The notes beneath the pieces were generated by a model. That model was not told where the DNA came from. It saw only the letters and a list, made by a program, of their open reading frames with translations, and made no database searches. A program made the position numbers and the translations under genes. DNA of 64,000 nucleotides from NCBI GenBank assembly GCA_963736695.1, contig CAVTPU010000004.1, forward strand, positions 558,001 through 622,000, read 5' to 3'. How positions within the stretch are numbered: position 1 is the first letter of the stretch; every line of letters begins with the position of its first letter. This DNA comes from CAVTPU01 sp963736695. Lineage in GTDB: Bacteria > Actinomycetota > Actinomycetes > Mycobacteriales > Micromonosporaceae. Below, in pieces: positions 27,899 through 36,971 of the stretch.

Positions 27899-29917
27899 CT
27901 ATGCCTCCTCGATGGCCGCCGGCGCCGATGGGCCGGTGTTGACCCGCGACGAGACGACCTCGAGCACGTGCGCGACCGCCTCGTCGAGGGGCAGGCCGTT
28001 GCGCTGCGACCCGTCCCGATAGCGGAACGACACGGTGCCGTCGGCGACGTCGGTGTCTCCGGCGATCGCCATGAACGGCACCTTCTGCTGCTGCGCGGTG
28101 CGGATCTTCTTCTGCATCCGGTCGTCGGAGGCGTCGACCTCGGCCCGGATGCCATGGGCTCGCAGTTGCTCCACAAAGGACTGCAGATAGTCGGTGTGCT
28201 CGTCGCGGATCGGAATGCCGACGACCTGCACCGGGGCAAGCCACGCCGGGAATGCTCCCGCGTAGTGCTCGGTGAGCACTCCGAAGAAGCGCTCGATCGA
28301 GCCGAACAGCGCCCGGTGGATCATCACCGGCCGCTGCCGTGTGCCGTCGGCGGCCTGATACTCCAGTCCGAAACGCTCCGGCAGGTTGAAGTCCAGCTGG
28401 ATCGTGGACATCTGCCACGTACGCCCGATCGCGTCCTTGGCCTGCACGGAGATCTTGGGCCCGTAGAAGGCCGCGCCGCCCGGATCGGGCATCAGGCTGA
28501 GTGCCGACTCGGCCGCCGCCTGCAGCAACGCGTCGGTGGCGATCTCCCAGTTCTCGTCGGTACCGACGTATTTCTCGTCGTTGCGGGTGGACAGCTCGAG
28601 ATAGAAGTCGTCGAGCCCATAGTCGCGCAGCAGATTGAGCACGAATCGCAGCAACGACTTGAGTTCGTCGCCCATCTGTTCGCGGGTGCAGAAGATGTGC
28701 GCGTCGTCCTGGGTCATGCCGCGCACCCGGGTGAGTCCGTGCACCACGCCCGACTTCTCAAACCGATAGACGGTGCCGAATTCGAACATGCGCAACGGCA
28801 GTTCCCGATAGGACCGTCCGCGGGACCGGAAAATCAGGTTGTGGAACGGGCAGTTCATCGGCTTGAGGTAGTAGTCCGCGCCCTCCATCGACATGGGCGG
28901 ATACATGCCATCGGCGTACCATTGCAAGTGCCCTGAGGTCTCGAACAGGTTGGCTTTGGTGATGTGCGGGGTATTGACGAACGCATATCCCGCTTCCTCA
29001 TGCCGCTGCCGGGAATAGTTCTCCAGTTCGCGACGAATGATGCCGCCCTTGGGGTGGAAGACCGCGAGCCCGGACCCGATCTCGTCGGGGAACGAGAAAA
29101 GGTCCAGATCGACGCCGAGCTTGCGGTGGTCGCGCTTGGCGGCCTCCTCAAGCTGTTTGAGATATGTCTTGAGGGCGTCGCGGGTGGGCCAGGCGGTGCC
29201 ATATATACGCTGCAGTTGCGGGTTGCGCTCCGACCCCCGCCAGTACGCCGCGGCGGTGCGCATCAGTTTGAAGGCCCCGATGAGCCGGGTCGAGGGCAGG
29301 TGCGGGCCCCGGCACAGGTCCCCCCAGCAGCGTTGCCCGGTCTTGGGATCGAGGTTGTCATAGATGGTCAGCTCACCGCCGCCCACCTCCATGACCTCGT
29401 CGGCGTCGACGTCGCCCTTGATGTCGACCAGCTCCAGCTTGAACGGCTCCGCCGCGAGTTCGGCCTTCGCCTCGTCGAGGCTGACGAACCGACGCCGACG
29501 GAAGACCTGCCCCGCCTTGATGATCTCCTGCATCCGCTTCTCGAGCGTGGCCAGGTCATCGGGGTGGAACGGCTTGTCGACGCCGAAGTCGTAGTAGAAA
29601 CCGTTGTCGATCGGCGGGCCGATGCCGAGTTTCGCCTCGGGGAAGACGTCCTGCACGGCCTGCGCGAGCACGTGCGCGGTGGAGTGCCGCAGCACGGTGA
29701 GCCCGGCCGGGCTCGACAGCGCCACCGGCTCGACATCGACATCGACTGCTGGGGTCCAGTCGAGGTCCTTGAGCTGACCGTCGATGGTGCGCACCACGAC
29801 GATCGCGTCGGGTCCCGTCAGTGGCAGTCCCGCGGCGACGGCGCCGTCGGCACACGTCGTCCCCGCTGCGACGACGATGCAGTCAGCCACAGCAGTAGGG
29901 AAACGGTTTGCCGACAC
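27899..29917 (-). CDS. thrS: Threonine--tRNA ligase
   Basis: Class II threonyl-tRNA synthetase of 672 aa with the full domain set. An N-terminal TGS-like region comes first, then the editing domain with HSTAHVLAQAV and the later CRGPHLPST. The catalytic core shows MNCPFHNLIFRSRGRSYREL, RGMTQDDAHIFC and MIHRALFGSIERFFG, and an anticodon domain ends the protein. The GTG at 29917 has AAAAGGAG upstream and gives MSANRFPTAV; an open frame continues upstream to 30073 but lacks a ribosome site. No convincing T-box leader is visible in the 150 bp upstream. Confidence 0.96.
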   Translation of the reverse strand: MSANRFPTAVADCIVVAAGTTCADGAVAAGLPLTGPDAIVVVRTIDGQLKDLDWTPAVDVDVEPVALSSPAGLTVLRHSTAHVLAQAVQDVFPEAKLGIGPPIDNGFYYDFGVDKPFHPDDLATLEKRMQEIIKAGQVFRRRRFVSLDEAKAELAAEPFKLELVDIKGDVDADEVMEVGGGELTIYDNLDPKTGQRCWGDLCRGPHLPSTRLIGAFKLMRTAAAYWRGSERNPQLQRIYGTAWPTRDALKTYLKQLEEAAKRDHRKLGVDLDLFSFPDEIGSGLAVFHPKGGIIRRELENYSRQRHEEAGYAFVNTPHITKANLFETSGHLQWYADGMYPPMSMEGADYYLKPMNCPFHNLIFRSRGRSYRELPLRMFEFGTVYRFEKSGVVHGLTRVRGMTQDDAHIFCTREQMGDELKSLLRFVLNLLRDYGLDDFYLELSTRNDEKYVGTDENWEIATDALLQAAAESALSLMPDPGGAAFYGPKISVQAKDAIGRTWQMSTIQLDFNLPERFGLEYQAADGTRQRPVMIHRALFGSIERFFGVLTEHYAGAFPAWLAPVQVVGIPIRDEHTDYLQSFVEQLRAHGIRAEVDASDDRMQKKIRTAQQQKVPFMAIAGDTDVADGTVSFRYRDGSQRNGLPLDEAVAHVLEVVSSRVNTGPSAPAAIEEA

Positions 29918-30067
29918 GATGGGTCTCCTTTTGCGAGAAGCGGGTGAGGCGCCATGCTCCCAGGTGGGCGGACGCCGATTAACTGGTCCGCTCATCGTAT
30001 CGAGTGACGCGAGCCGGTTTCCTCCGCTCCCCACCCCGCCCCCGACCCTCGGCGCGGTCCTCGGCGT

Positions 30068-30092
30068 GATCATGAACCTATTTCACATGATC
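30068..30092. repeat. Palindromic element, variant copy
   Basis: GATCATGA, centre ACCTATTTC, ACATGATC. It matches the reverse complement of the other copies (arm plus ACCTA centre) with several changes. The outer arms GTGATCATG and CATGATCAC still pair perfectly over 9 bp. Confidence 0.65.
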
Positions 30093-30100
30093 ACGGTGTC

Positions 30101-30125
30101 GATCATGACAACTAGGTTCATGATC
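30101..30125. repeat. Palindromic element, copy B
   Basis: GATCATGA, centre CAACTAGGT, TCATGATC, identical to the copy at 42938. It lies 8 bp from the variant copy in inverted orientation. Unlike the other two sites, it lies between divergent rather than convergent genes. Confidence 0.85.
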
Positions 30126-30144
30126 ACGCCAGAGGCGGGATCAC

Positions 30145-30173
30145 TTGGACGTGAACTCAGATATGGGTAATTC
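30145..30173 (+). promoter_or_regulatory. Candidate promoter of the subtilase gene
   Basis: TTGGAC at 30145-30150, a 17-nt spacer and TAATTC at 30168-30173, in a locally AT-richer stretch. This predicts a leader of about 100 nt before the subtilase ATG. Confidence 0.4.
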
Positions 30174-30281
30174 AACATCTATTCAAGTACCGATGCGTCG
30201 CACTAAGGTCTGCCTGATCGGCTGTTCAGCCCACATGAGCGGGCCGACTGTCGATGTACTACCCCCAAAGGGAGGAGCTGT

Positions 30282-32303
30282 ATGACCAACACACGCACGA
30301 CTCGGCGCTGGCTGCTGGCCGGCGCGGCGACCGTGGCGACCGTCGCCGCGTCCGTTCTCGCGGGCGCGGGTGCCGCGGCCGCCGCTCCGGCGACCGGCAC
30401 CATCCGGCCCGCCGGCACGGCGGCTGTCGTTCCCGGCAGCTACATCGTGGTCCTCAAGGACTCCGCCGCGCTGACCAGCAGTGGTCTCGACACCACGGTG
30501 AAGGGCCTGCGCGCTCGGTACGGCGGGACTGTCAAGAGCACCTACCGCCACGCGCTGCGGGGCTATGAGGTCTCCGCGAGCGAGGCGACCGCCAAGCGGC
30601 TCGCCGCGAACCCGGCCGTCGCCTACGTGCAGCGCAACGGCGTCTATCACACCACCGCGACCCAGACCCCCACCCCGTCGTGGGGCCTGGACCGCATCGA
30701 CCAACGGGCGCTGCCGCTCAACAACAGCTTCACCTATCCGACCACCGCGAGCGGGGTGAAGGCGTATATCGTCGACACCGGCATCCGCAAGACGCACACC
30801 AACTTCGGTGGTCGGGCCATCACCGGCTTCGACGCCATCACGGCCGGTGGCACGGCGGATGACTGCAACGGGCACGGCACCCACGTCTCCGGCACCGTCG
30901 GCGGCTCGACCTACGGCGTCGCCAAGGGCGTGACGCTGGTCGCGGTGCGGGTGCTCGACTGCAACGGCAGCGGCACCACAGCTCAGGTCGTCAACGGCAT
31001 CGACTGGGTCACCGGCAACCACGCCGCTGGCCAGCCCGCCGTGGCGAACATGAGCCTCGGCGGCGGGGTCGACCCGACGCTGGACACCTCGGTGGCCAAC
31101 GCCATCGCTGACGGCGTCACCTTCGGTGTCGCCGCCGGCAACGACACCGGCGCCAACGCGTGCAACACCTCGCCCGCACGGGTTCCGACCGCCATCACGG
31201 TCGGCTCCACGACGAGCACCGACGCCCGGTCGTCGTTCTCCAACATCGGCACCTGCCTGGACATCTTCGCGCCGGGTTCGTCCATCACCTCATCGTGGAA
31301 CACCAACGACACCGCGACCAACACGATCAGCGGCACGTCGATGGCGACTCCACACGTGGTCGGAGCGGCGGCCCTCGTGGTCGCGCAGAACCCGACCTTC
31401 ACCCCGCAGCAGGTGCGCGACTACCTGGTCAACAACGCGACCAGTGGCGTCGTCACCAGCCCGGGCACCGGTTCACCGAACAAGCTGCTCTTCGTCGTCA
31501 ACGGCACCACGCCGGTCAACGACTTCTCCGTCGCGGTCTCCCCCACCTCGGGGTCGGTCGTGCGCGGAAGTTCGGTGAGCGCCACCGTCAGCACCGCCAC
31601 CACATCCGGTAGCGCGCAGGCGGTCTCCTTCTCTGCCAGTGGCCTGCCGGCGGGGGCGAGCGCGACGTTCACCCCCACGTCGGTGACCTCCGGCGGCTCG
31701 TCCACCCTGAGGATCAGCACCACCACCTCGGCGGTGGCGGGCACCTACCCGCTCACGATCACCGGAGCTGGCGCGTCCGCGACGCACACCGCGTCGTACA
31801 CGCTCACCATCACCGCTGGTGGCGGTGGCACCTGCACCAGCCCCGGTCAGAAGCTGGGTAACGCCGGTTTCGAGACCGGCACCACCCCGTGGTCCTCGAC
31901 CGCGGGTGTCATCGGGGCCTTCGCCGGCCAGCCCGCCCACGGGGGAACCCGGGTGGCGTGGCTGAACGGTTACGGCTCCGCGCGCACTGAGACCCTGAGC
32001 CAGGCGGTGACGGTTCCGGCCGGCTGCTCGACCTACACGTTGAGCTTCTGGCTGCACATCGACTCCGCGGAGACCACAACCTCCACGGCGTACGACACGC
32101 TCAAGGTCCAGGTGATCAGCGGCACGACCACCACCACGCTGGCGACCTATTCGAACCTGAACAAGGCCGCCGGTTACAGCTCCAAGTCGTTCAACCTCGC
32201 GGCGTTCGCGGGCAAGTCGATCACGATCAAGTTCCTGGGTGTCGAGGACTCCTCGCTCCAGACCTCGTTCGTCGTCGATGACACGGCTCTCAACGTGAGC
32301 TGA
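30282..32303 (+). CDS. Secreted S8 subtilisin-like serine protease with C-terminal beta domains
   Basis: Extracellular protease of 673 aa. A Sec signal peptide with twin Arg (TRRWLLAGAATVATVAAS) is followed by an I9 inhibitor propeptide (GSYIVVLKDSAAL) and a proteinase K-like S8 domain. The triad is visible: Asp in AYIVDTGI, His in GHGTHVSGTV, Ser in GTSMATPHVVGAAALV. After about residue 405 come an Ig-like Ser/Thr-rich domain (PTSGSVVRGSSVSATVS) and a jelly-roll-like module (NAGFETGTTPWSS to TSFVVDDTALNVS) of the kind that binds carbohydrate or surfaces. The ATG has GGGAGG upstream. A strong terminator lies 18 nt past the stop, so it is monocistronic. Confidence 0.93.
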   Translation: MTNTRTTRRWLLAGAATVATVAASVLAGAGAAAAAPATGTIRPAGTAAVVPGSYIVVLKDSAALTSSGLDTTVKGLRARYGGTVKSTYRHALRGYEVSASEATAKRLAANPAVAYVQRNGVYHTTATQTPTPSWGLDRIDQRALPLNNSFTYPTTASGVKAYIVDTGIRKTHTNFGGRAITGFDAITAGGTADDCNGHGTHVSGTVGGSTYGVAKGVTLVAVRVLDCNGSGTTAQVVNGIDWVTGNHAAGQPAVANMSLGGGVDPTLDTSVANAIADGVTFGVAAGNDTGANACNTSPARVPTAITVGSTTSTDARSSFSNIGTCLDIFAPGSSITSSWNTNDTATNTISGTSMATPHVVGAAALVVAQNPTFTPQQVRDYLVNNATSGVVTSPGTGSPNKLLFVVNGTTPVNDFSVAVSPTSGSVVRGSSVSATVSTATTSGSAQAVSFSASGLPAGASATFTPTSVTSGGSSTLRISTTTSAVAGTYPLTITGAGASATHTASYTLTITAGGGGTCTSPGQKLGNAGFETGTTPWSSTAGVIGAFAGQPAHGGTRVAWLNGYGSARTETLSQAVTVPAGCSTYTLSFWLHIDSAETTTSTAYDTLKVQVISGTTTTTLATYSNLNKAAGYSSKSFNLAAFAGKSITIKFLGVEDSSLQTSFVVDDTALNVS

Positions 32304-32320
32304 GCTTTTCGATAAGGGCG

Positions 32321-32358
32321 AGGCCCTCCAGTCACCTCGGTGGCTGGAGGGCCTTTCT
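32321..32358 (+). terminator. Intrinsic terminator of the subtilase gene
   Basis: Stem AGGCCCTCCAGTCACC pairs with GGTGGCTGGAGGGCCT (one mismatch, 2-nt loop), followed by TTCT. Confidence 0.85.
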
Positions 32359-32531
32359 CGTGCGCTGAATTGCCGTGAACGTGGGCGATAGCACCGGGTG
32401 GGGCCGGTTCAATACATCACAATCATGAGCTGTACGGGCATCCGGCAGCCGAACACGCACATGACGTCGACACACGACGTTCGCCGTTTCGCAACCGGCA
32501 ACCGCGCCGCCGGCCGGTTAGACTCGATCTC

Positions 32532-33689
32532 GTGCCAGGCACCGAGATGGTCCGCGCCTTGGATCGGCGATATCGCGGATATTTCTCCGACCGTCCGCCG
32601 GTGGCGTTCGACGTCGTCGGCCGGGACGGCCGACGACACCACTTCGGCCCGACCACGGGGCCGCCCGCCTTCACGATCACCGTCAGCACCGAGCGGGGCG
32701 AGAAGGCGCTCACCTCGCTCGACCAGTTGCAGGTGTCGTTGTCCTATCTGCGCGGGGACATCGACGTCGAGGGCGAGATCATGACCGTACTGGAGATGCG
32801 GGGTTTCTTCTCCGATTTCCACCCGATCGCTTATGTCGGACGGTGGGCTCCGGCGCTGCTGCGCGGTCGTCGCGAACACGACCGACGCTCGATCTCACGA
32901 CATTATGACGAGGAATCGGAGTTTTTCCTGACGTTCCTCGACCGACGCCACCGGTGTTATACGGAAGGGGTCTTCGCGCGCGACGACGAACCGCTCGAGG
33001 ACGCCGTCACTCGCAAGATGGACCTCGCGATCGAGGCGATCGGGGTCGGCCCGGGTGACCGGGTGCTGGAGGTCGGCGGCGGCTGGGGCGCCTTCGCCGA
33101 ACACGCGGCGCGGCGCGGCATCGACGTCACCACACTGACCCTGGCACGGGAGTCCGAGCGTTATCTCACCGACCTGTTCGCTCACGAGGATCTCCCGGTG
33201 ACGGTGGTGCGCGAACACATTTTCTCGTACGCGTCGCCGCAACGCTTCGACGCGATCGTCAACATGGGCGTCACCGAGCATCTGCCGGACTATCGCACCA
33301 CTCTGCGCACCTATGCCGACCTTCTCAAACCGGGTGGACGGGTCTATCTCGACGCTCTCGCGATGCGCCGCAAACAGCAGCTGTCCACGTTCTTCAAGAG
33401 CTATATCTATCCCGGCAACTCGGCACCCCTGTTGCTGCACTCATATCTGCGGCAGGTCGCCCGGTCGCCATTCGAACTGGTCAGCCTCACCGACGACCGA
33501 CACAACTATTTCCTCACGTGCCGGGAGTGGGCGACCCGGCTCGACGCCGCGCGCGACGAGATCGTGCGCCGGTGGGGCGAACCGCTCTACCGGCGCTTCC
33601 GCCTCTTCCTATGGGGGTCGGCCGCCGGGTTCGACAGCGGAATGGTGCAGGCATATCGCTGGGTTCTTCGCCTGCCCGCCACCGCCTGA
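32532..33689 (+). CDS. SAM-dependent methyltransferase, cyclopropane fatty acid synthase type
   Basis: A 385-aa protein of the CFA synthase/mycolic acid methyltransferase class. An N-terminal domain (QLQVSLSYLRGDIDVEGE) precedes HYDEESEFFLTFLD, a typical lead-in, and the SAM-binding loop VLEVGGGWGAFAEHAARRG. A second region, NMGVTEHLPDY, fits the core beta strand 4. These enzymes methylate unsaturated acyl chains or related lipids; the substrate here is not known. The GTG at 32532 is used; an ATG five codons later is equally possible. A TAGACT box 7 nt before the GTG suggests a very short or absent leader. Confidence 0.8.
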   Translation: MPGTEMVRALDRRYRGYFSDRPPVAFDVVGRDGRRHHFGPTTGPPAFTITVSTERGEKALTSLDQLQVSLSYLRGDIDVEGEIMTVLEMRGFFSDFHPIAYVGRWAPALLRGRREHDRRSISRHYDEESEFFLTFLDRRHRCYTEGVFARDDEPLEDAVTRKMDLAIEAIGVGPGDRVLEVGGGWGAFAEHAARRGIDVTTLTLARESERYLTDLFAHEDLPVTVVREHIFSYASPQRFDAIVNMGVTEHLPDYRTTLRTYADLLKPGGRVYLDALAMRRKQQLSTFFKSYIYPGNSAPLLLHSYLRQVARSPFELVSLTDDRHNYFLTCREWATRLDAARDEIVRRWGEPLYRRFRLFLWGSAAGFDSGMVQAYRWVLRLPATA

Positions 33690-33710
33690 CGGCCCACCCC
33701 CACCTCGCGG

Positions 33711-36227
33711 CTATGCCGCCGTCTGCCCTGCGAAATCGGTGAGCACCCGCACGGCCCGCTGCCACAGTTCGTCGAACTCGTCGGCCGGCACGCTCAACGG
33801 CTGGTCGTCGGCGAGCGCCGCGGCCAGGTCCCGCAGGTCCGGCAGTGTGATGCTGCCGTAGCTGATGGAGTTGAGGTGGTTGACCAGCGCGCCCAGTCGG
33901 CTGCCGAGGTCGGAGAGCAGTTCCCGACGCTCCCACTGTGGCAGGTTCTCGGCTGCACGCAGCCGCGTCACCTCGTCGGTGATCTGTTCGCGGGCGGCGT
34001 GCAGTTCGTCGGCATACCCGGTGTCGGCCGATCCGTCGGCCATCTCGGATTCGATCGCCGACTCGGATGCCATGCCCGATCCGGTGATTCGGGCCGCCAT
34101 GGCGCCGAAGAAGCCGGCTTGGGCGCCTGGTCCGCCGGTCGAACGTTTGCGTTGGACGCCGCCCGCACGGGTGGTTGGTGCGGTGGAGACCGACGGCGGG
34201 GCGAAGGCAGACATGTCGCGCTGAGGCGCGACGATCGGGGACGGGGCCGGCGGTGGCGCGCCCGGACCCGGGGCCGCCGCGCCGAGTGTCGCCATCGGGG
34301 CTGACTTCGACATCATCTCCCAACCGGCGGGGGCTTCGACCGGTTGCACCACCCGGTGCAGCGTGGTGCCCTCGCGCACGACCTGGGTGTCGATGGCGAG
34401 CCACGCGGTGAATCGGCACAGCACCTGATGACGCAGTGACATCGCGACGATCTCGCGTTGCAGCTGATCACGGTCGGCCATGTAGTCGGTGACGCAGCGG
34501 TCCTCGAGAGCCCGCAGGTGGGCTCGGGCCCAGACCGCCGTGGCCGCGTGGTTGTCGGAGCCCGTGGCGGTCACGTCGGCGCGCCAAGGGCTTCCGTCCC
34601 GCGCGACCGCCGTGACCCGCATGGTGGCCTGTCCGACGAGGCCCGCGTGTCCCGCGCGATAGCGGCCGAGCACCACGAGGGGAACTCCGGGGAACAGGTC
34701 CGGCATGGGGCTGGGGGTCAGTGAGCCGTCGATCACGTTGAGGTTGTCGGTGGTGAGTGTGACGCCCCGCACGAGGGGCGCGGCGATGCGGTGGTGAATG
34801 CGTTGCATCGCCTCGTCGAGCCGGTCTTCGCTTTCGACGAGCTCGCACCGGCCGGCTCCGGCGGCGGCGAGGCGACCGAGGAATCCGGCGTTGACGGCCG
34901 TGTCGATGCCGACGGTGTGCACCCGAGCGCCGTCGAGCTGGGGACCGATCTCGCCGAGGATCTGGTCCTCGTTGCCGACCTGACCGTCGGTGACGAGCAC
35001 GATGACGCGATCGCGGGCGGCGGTGCCCGCCGATTCTCCTCGAGGCAGCAGTCGCAACGCGTCGAGCAACGGTTCGAGCAGTTCGGTGCCGCCTCGGGCG
35101 TCGACCCCGGCGAGGTGCTCGACCGCGCGGAACCGGTTGCGGTCGCTCGCTTCGACGAGTTCGCCGCCGAGTGCAGGCGGGGCCTCGACCGTGTGGTCGA
35201 AGGTCAGCGCCGCGAATCGGTCGGCGGAGGTGAGGGTGTCGATGATGCGGGCCGCCGCTCGGCGCGCGGCGATCATCTTCCACCCGTCCATGCTGCCGGA
35301 GCGGTCGAGCAGCAACACCACGTCACGGGGCCGAGCCGGGCCGGCCTGGGCCGGTGGCAGAACGGTGAGCTGCAGGGTGCCCTCGTCGCCGACGGAGTCG
35401 GGGGTGAGGGTGAGCGCGTGCGTCGTCTGGTCGGCCTCGCCATAGGCCAGGCGGAGAATGAAGTCGCGGTTGAGTCGCTCGCCCGGCTGGACCCGCAGCG
35501 ATCCGCCGTCGGCGGTGACCGTGTGCAGACTCGACTTGACGGGACCCAGCGGCAGGCCGACTGGATCAATGTCGACCACAATGGACAGTGCCACCGGGTT
35601 GGCGAAGCCAGGCAACAGAACCGGCGGGGTGATCCGGGAGGCATCGGGCACCGCGTCGGTGTCGAGGGCGTAACCGTCGCCGACGGCGTTGGCCGCCAAC
35701 GGCGTACCAGGAATGTATCGGGGTGCCACCACGAGCGGGAACCGATAGGTCGCCTCACCGTCCTCATAGGGCAGTGGGCCCACGATGGTCAGTGCCACCC
35801 GCACGGTCTCGCCCGCGCAGATGTTGCCGGCGCGCATCGTGAAGACGTCGGGCCGTTCCTCTTCGGCGATGGAGGCCCGTTGCCCGGCGGCGATCGCGGC
35901 GTCGTAGTCGGCGCGAGCCTGTTCGCGTTCGGAGAGGGTGGCGCGCACCTCCCGGTCGCCGATCGTCATCGTCATCGCGGTGACCGCTGCCCGGTCCGGC
36001 AACGGGAAGATGTAGGTCGCCTCCATCGCCGTGGTGGTGTCGTTGCGGAATGTCTGGACCAGTTCGGTGCGACTGAACAGTCCGGTGATCCCAACCCGAA
36101 CGTCGACAGCGGCGAGTGGGAAGTTGCCGGTCTCGCCGCGCAGTGCGCCGAAACCGCACTCCATGCCGGCCGGAGCGGTGGCGGCCTCGGCCTCCGCCGG
36201 TGACATCTCGATGATGTTGACGCTCAT
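33711..36227 (-). CDS. VIT and von Willebrand factor A domain protein
   Basis: A large 838-aa protein with no signal peptide. The N-terminal VIT domain (about residues 30-165) contains TELVQTFRNDTTTAMEATYIF and YIFPLPDRAAVTAM. A VWA domain follows with the metal-ion-dependent adhesion site VVLLLDRSGSMDGW, then TFDHTVEA and VILVTDGQVGNED. The C-terminal 250 residues are Pro/Ala-rich with a helical segment. Similar VIT/VWA genes are widespread in bacteria but have no settled role. The ATG overlaps the stop of the MerR gene (ATGA), so it is translated from the same leaderless transcript and is probably under MerR control. Confidence 0.85.
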   Translation of the reverse strand: MSVNIIEMSPAEAEAATAPAGMECGFGALRGETGNFPLAAVDVRVGITGLFSRTELVQTFRNDTTTAMEATYIFPLPDRAAVTAMTMTIGDREVRATLSEREQARADYDAAIAAGQRASIAEEERPDVFTMRAGNICAGETVRVALTIVGPLPYEDGEATYRFPLVVAPRYIPGTPLAANAVGDGYALDTDAVPDASRITPPVLLPGFANPVALSIVVDIDPVGLPLGPVKSSLHTVTADGGSLRVQPGERLNRDFILRLAYGEADQTTHALTLTPDSVGDEGTLQLTVLPPAQAGPARPRDVVLLLDRSGSMDGWKMIAARRAAARIIDTLTSADRFAALTFDHTVEAPPALGGELVEASDRNRFRAVEHLAGVDARGGTELLEPLLDALRLLPRGESAGTAARDRVIVLVTDGQVGNEDQILGEIGPQLDGARVHTVGIDTAVNAGFLGRLAAAGAGRCELVESEDRLDEAMQRIHHRIAAPLVRGVTLTTDNLNVIDGSLTPSPMPDLFPGVPLVVLGRYRAGHAGLVGQATMRVTAVARDGSPWRADVTATGSDNHAATAVWARAHLRALEDRCVTDYMADRDQLQREIVAMSLRHQVLCRFTAWLAIDTQVVREGTTLHRVVQPVEAPAGWEMMSKSAPMATLGAAAPGPGAPPPAPSPIVAPQRDMSAFAPPSVSTAPTTRAGGVQRKRSTGGPGAQAGFFGAMAARITGSGMASESAIESEMADGSADTGYADELHAAREQITDEVTRLRAAENLPQWERRELLSDLGSRLGALVNHLNSISYGSITLPDLRDLAAALADDQPLSVPADEFDELWQRAVRVLTDFAGQTAA

Positions 36228-36934
36228 CGGTTGTTCCTTCCTGTGTGGTGAGGGGTGGTGAGGCCGCGGACGGCCAAGAGGTCGAGCAGTGGTTGGGCGG
36301 CGTCGATGATCGCCGCGAGGTCGTCGTCGCGGGGTGGGAATGGAAGGAGCAACTGCACACCGTCACGCAGCGGCACGCCGGTGAGCACAGACCTGCTTTC
36401 GGGTACGGGGATTGGGCCCGGCGTCGGCGTCGCGGCCCGCGGCGTCGTCTCGCCCGGCCGCACGCCGGCCCGGCGTGGCGCCGGTTCCGCCCAGAAGCGG
36501 CTCCGACCGGTCTCGGGTGATGGTGGTGGTGCGGGCCTGGTCGCGGGTTTCCTCGCGGCGTCACCGGCTGTGGGACCACCGGCTGCGGCGCCACCGGCTG
36601 AGATGTCACCTGCCGTGGTCTCACCGATTGCGGCGACCTGCCGCAGATAGTCGTCGGTGGCGTTGGCGAGCTCGGCTTGGATGTGGGCGAGGGCGCGACC
36701 CTGTGACTGGCGGCGTTTGATCGCCACCAGTTGCAGCAGGTGTCGTTCGTGATAGAGCGCGGTCCGCCCGCGCATGCCGCACGGCCGGTCCACGAGTCCG
36801 ATCGTCGAATACCACCGGATCACCCGGGCGTCGGGCATCGCGGTGATTCGGGCGTTGGTCGCGTGCACGTCGCCGGCGCGCAGTGCCTGTTCGGCCCGCT
36901 CCACCAGCTCCGTCAGAGTCCACGTTCCCGTCAT
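36224..36934 (-). CDS. MerR-family transcriptional regulator coupled to the VIT/VWA gene
   Basis: A 236-aa regulator. The MerR winged helix is at about residues 25-90: ITAMPDARVIRWYSTIGLV, DRPCGMRGRTALYHERHL and the coiled-coil start LVAIKRRQSQGRALAHIQ. A flexible Ala/Gly/Pro linker and a C-terminal segment of unknown fold (GVQLLLPFPPRDDDLAAII) replace the usual metal or drug pocket, so the inducer cannot be guessed. Its ATG lies 7 nt after a candidate -10 box, so the mRNA is probably leaderless. It overlaps the VIT/VWA gene by 4 nt. Confidence 0.78.
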   Translation of the reverse strand: MTGTWTLTELVERAEQALRAGDVHATNARITAMPDARVIRWYSTIGLVDRPCGMRGRTALYHERHLLQLVAIKRRQSQGRALAHIQAELANATDDYLRQVAAIGETTAGDISAGGAAAGGPTAGDAARKPATRPAPPPSPETGRSRFWAEPAPRRAGVRPGETTPRAATPTPGPIPVPESRSVLTGVPLRDGVQLLLPFPPRDDDLAAIIDAAQPLLDLLAVRGLTTPHHTGRNNR

Positions 36935-36941
36935 GGCGGCA

Positions 36942-36971
36942 ATACTGACACTGTCATCATGACACTGTCAA
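36942..36971 (-). promoter_or_regulatory. MerR-type promoter with tandem 11-bp palindromes in its spacer
   Basis: On the minus strand, TTGACA (36971-36966) and CAGTAT (36947-36942) are separated by 18 nt. TGACACTGTCA, an 11-bp palindrome with a central C, occurs twice (36946-36956 and 36960-36970) three bases apart, overlapping the -35 box and filling the spacer. MerR proteins typically bind within such long spacers, so this is a likely autoregulatory operator. The second palindrome also contains the stop of the upstream DinB-like gene. Confidence 0.65.

Larger units (their letters stand above)
29918..30281. other. 364-bp region between divergent thrS and subtilase genes
   Basis: No supported gene. 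It holds the thrS upstream region, two palindromic elements in opposite orientation (30068-30092 and 30101-30125), a candidate sigma-70-type promoter for the subtilase (30145-30173) and about 100 nt of leader before the subtilase ribosome site. Confidence 0.7.

Noticed and set aside
29918..30070. A T-box leader before thrS
   Set aside because: No specifier-loop or antiterminator-like structure or T-box consensus could be seen.
34791..36203. 470-codon plus-strand frame opposite the VIT/VWA gene
   Set aside because: Shadow frame; the VIT and VWA motifs and the start overlap with merR support the minus strand.
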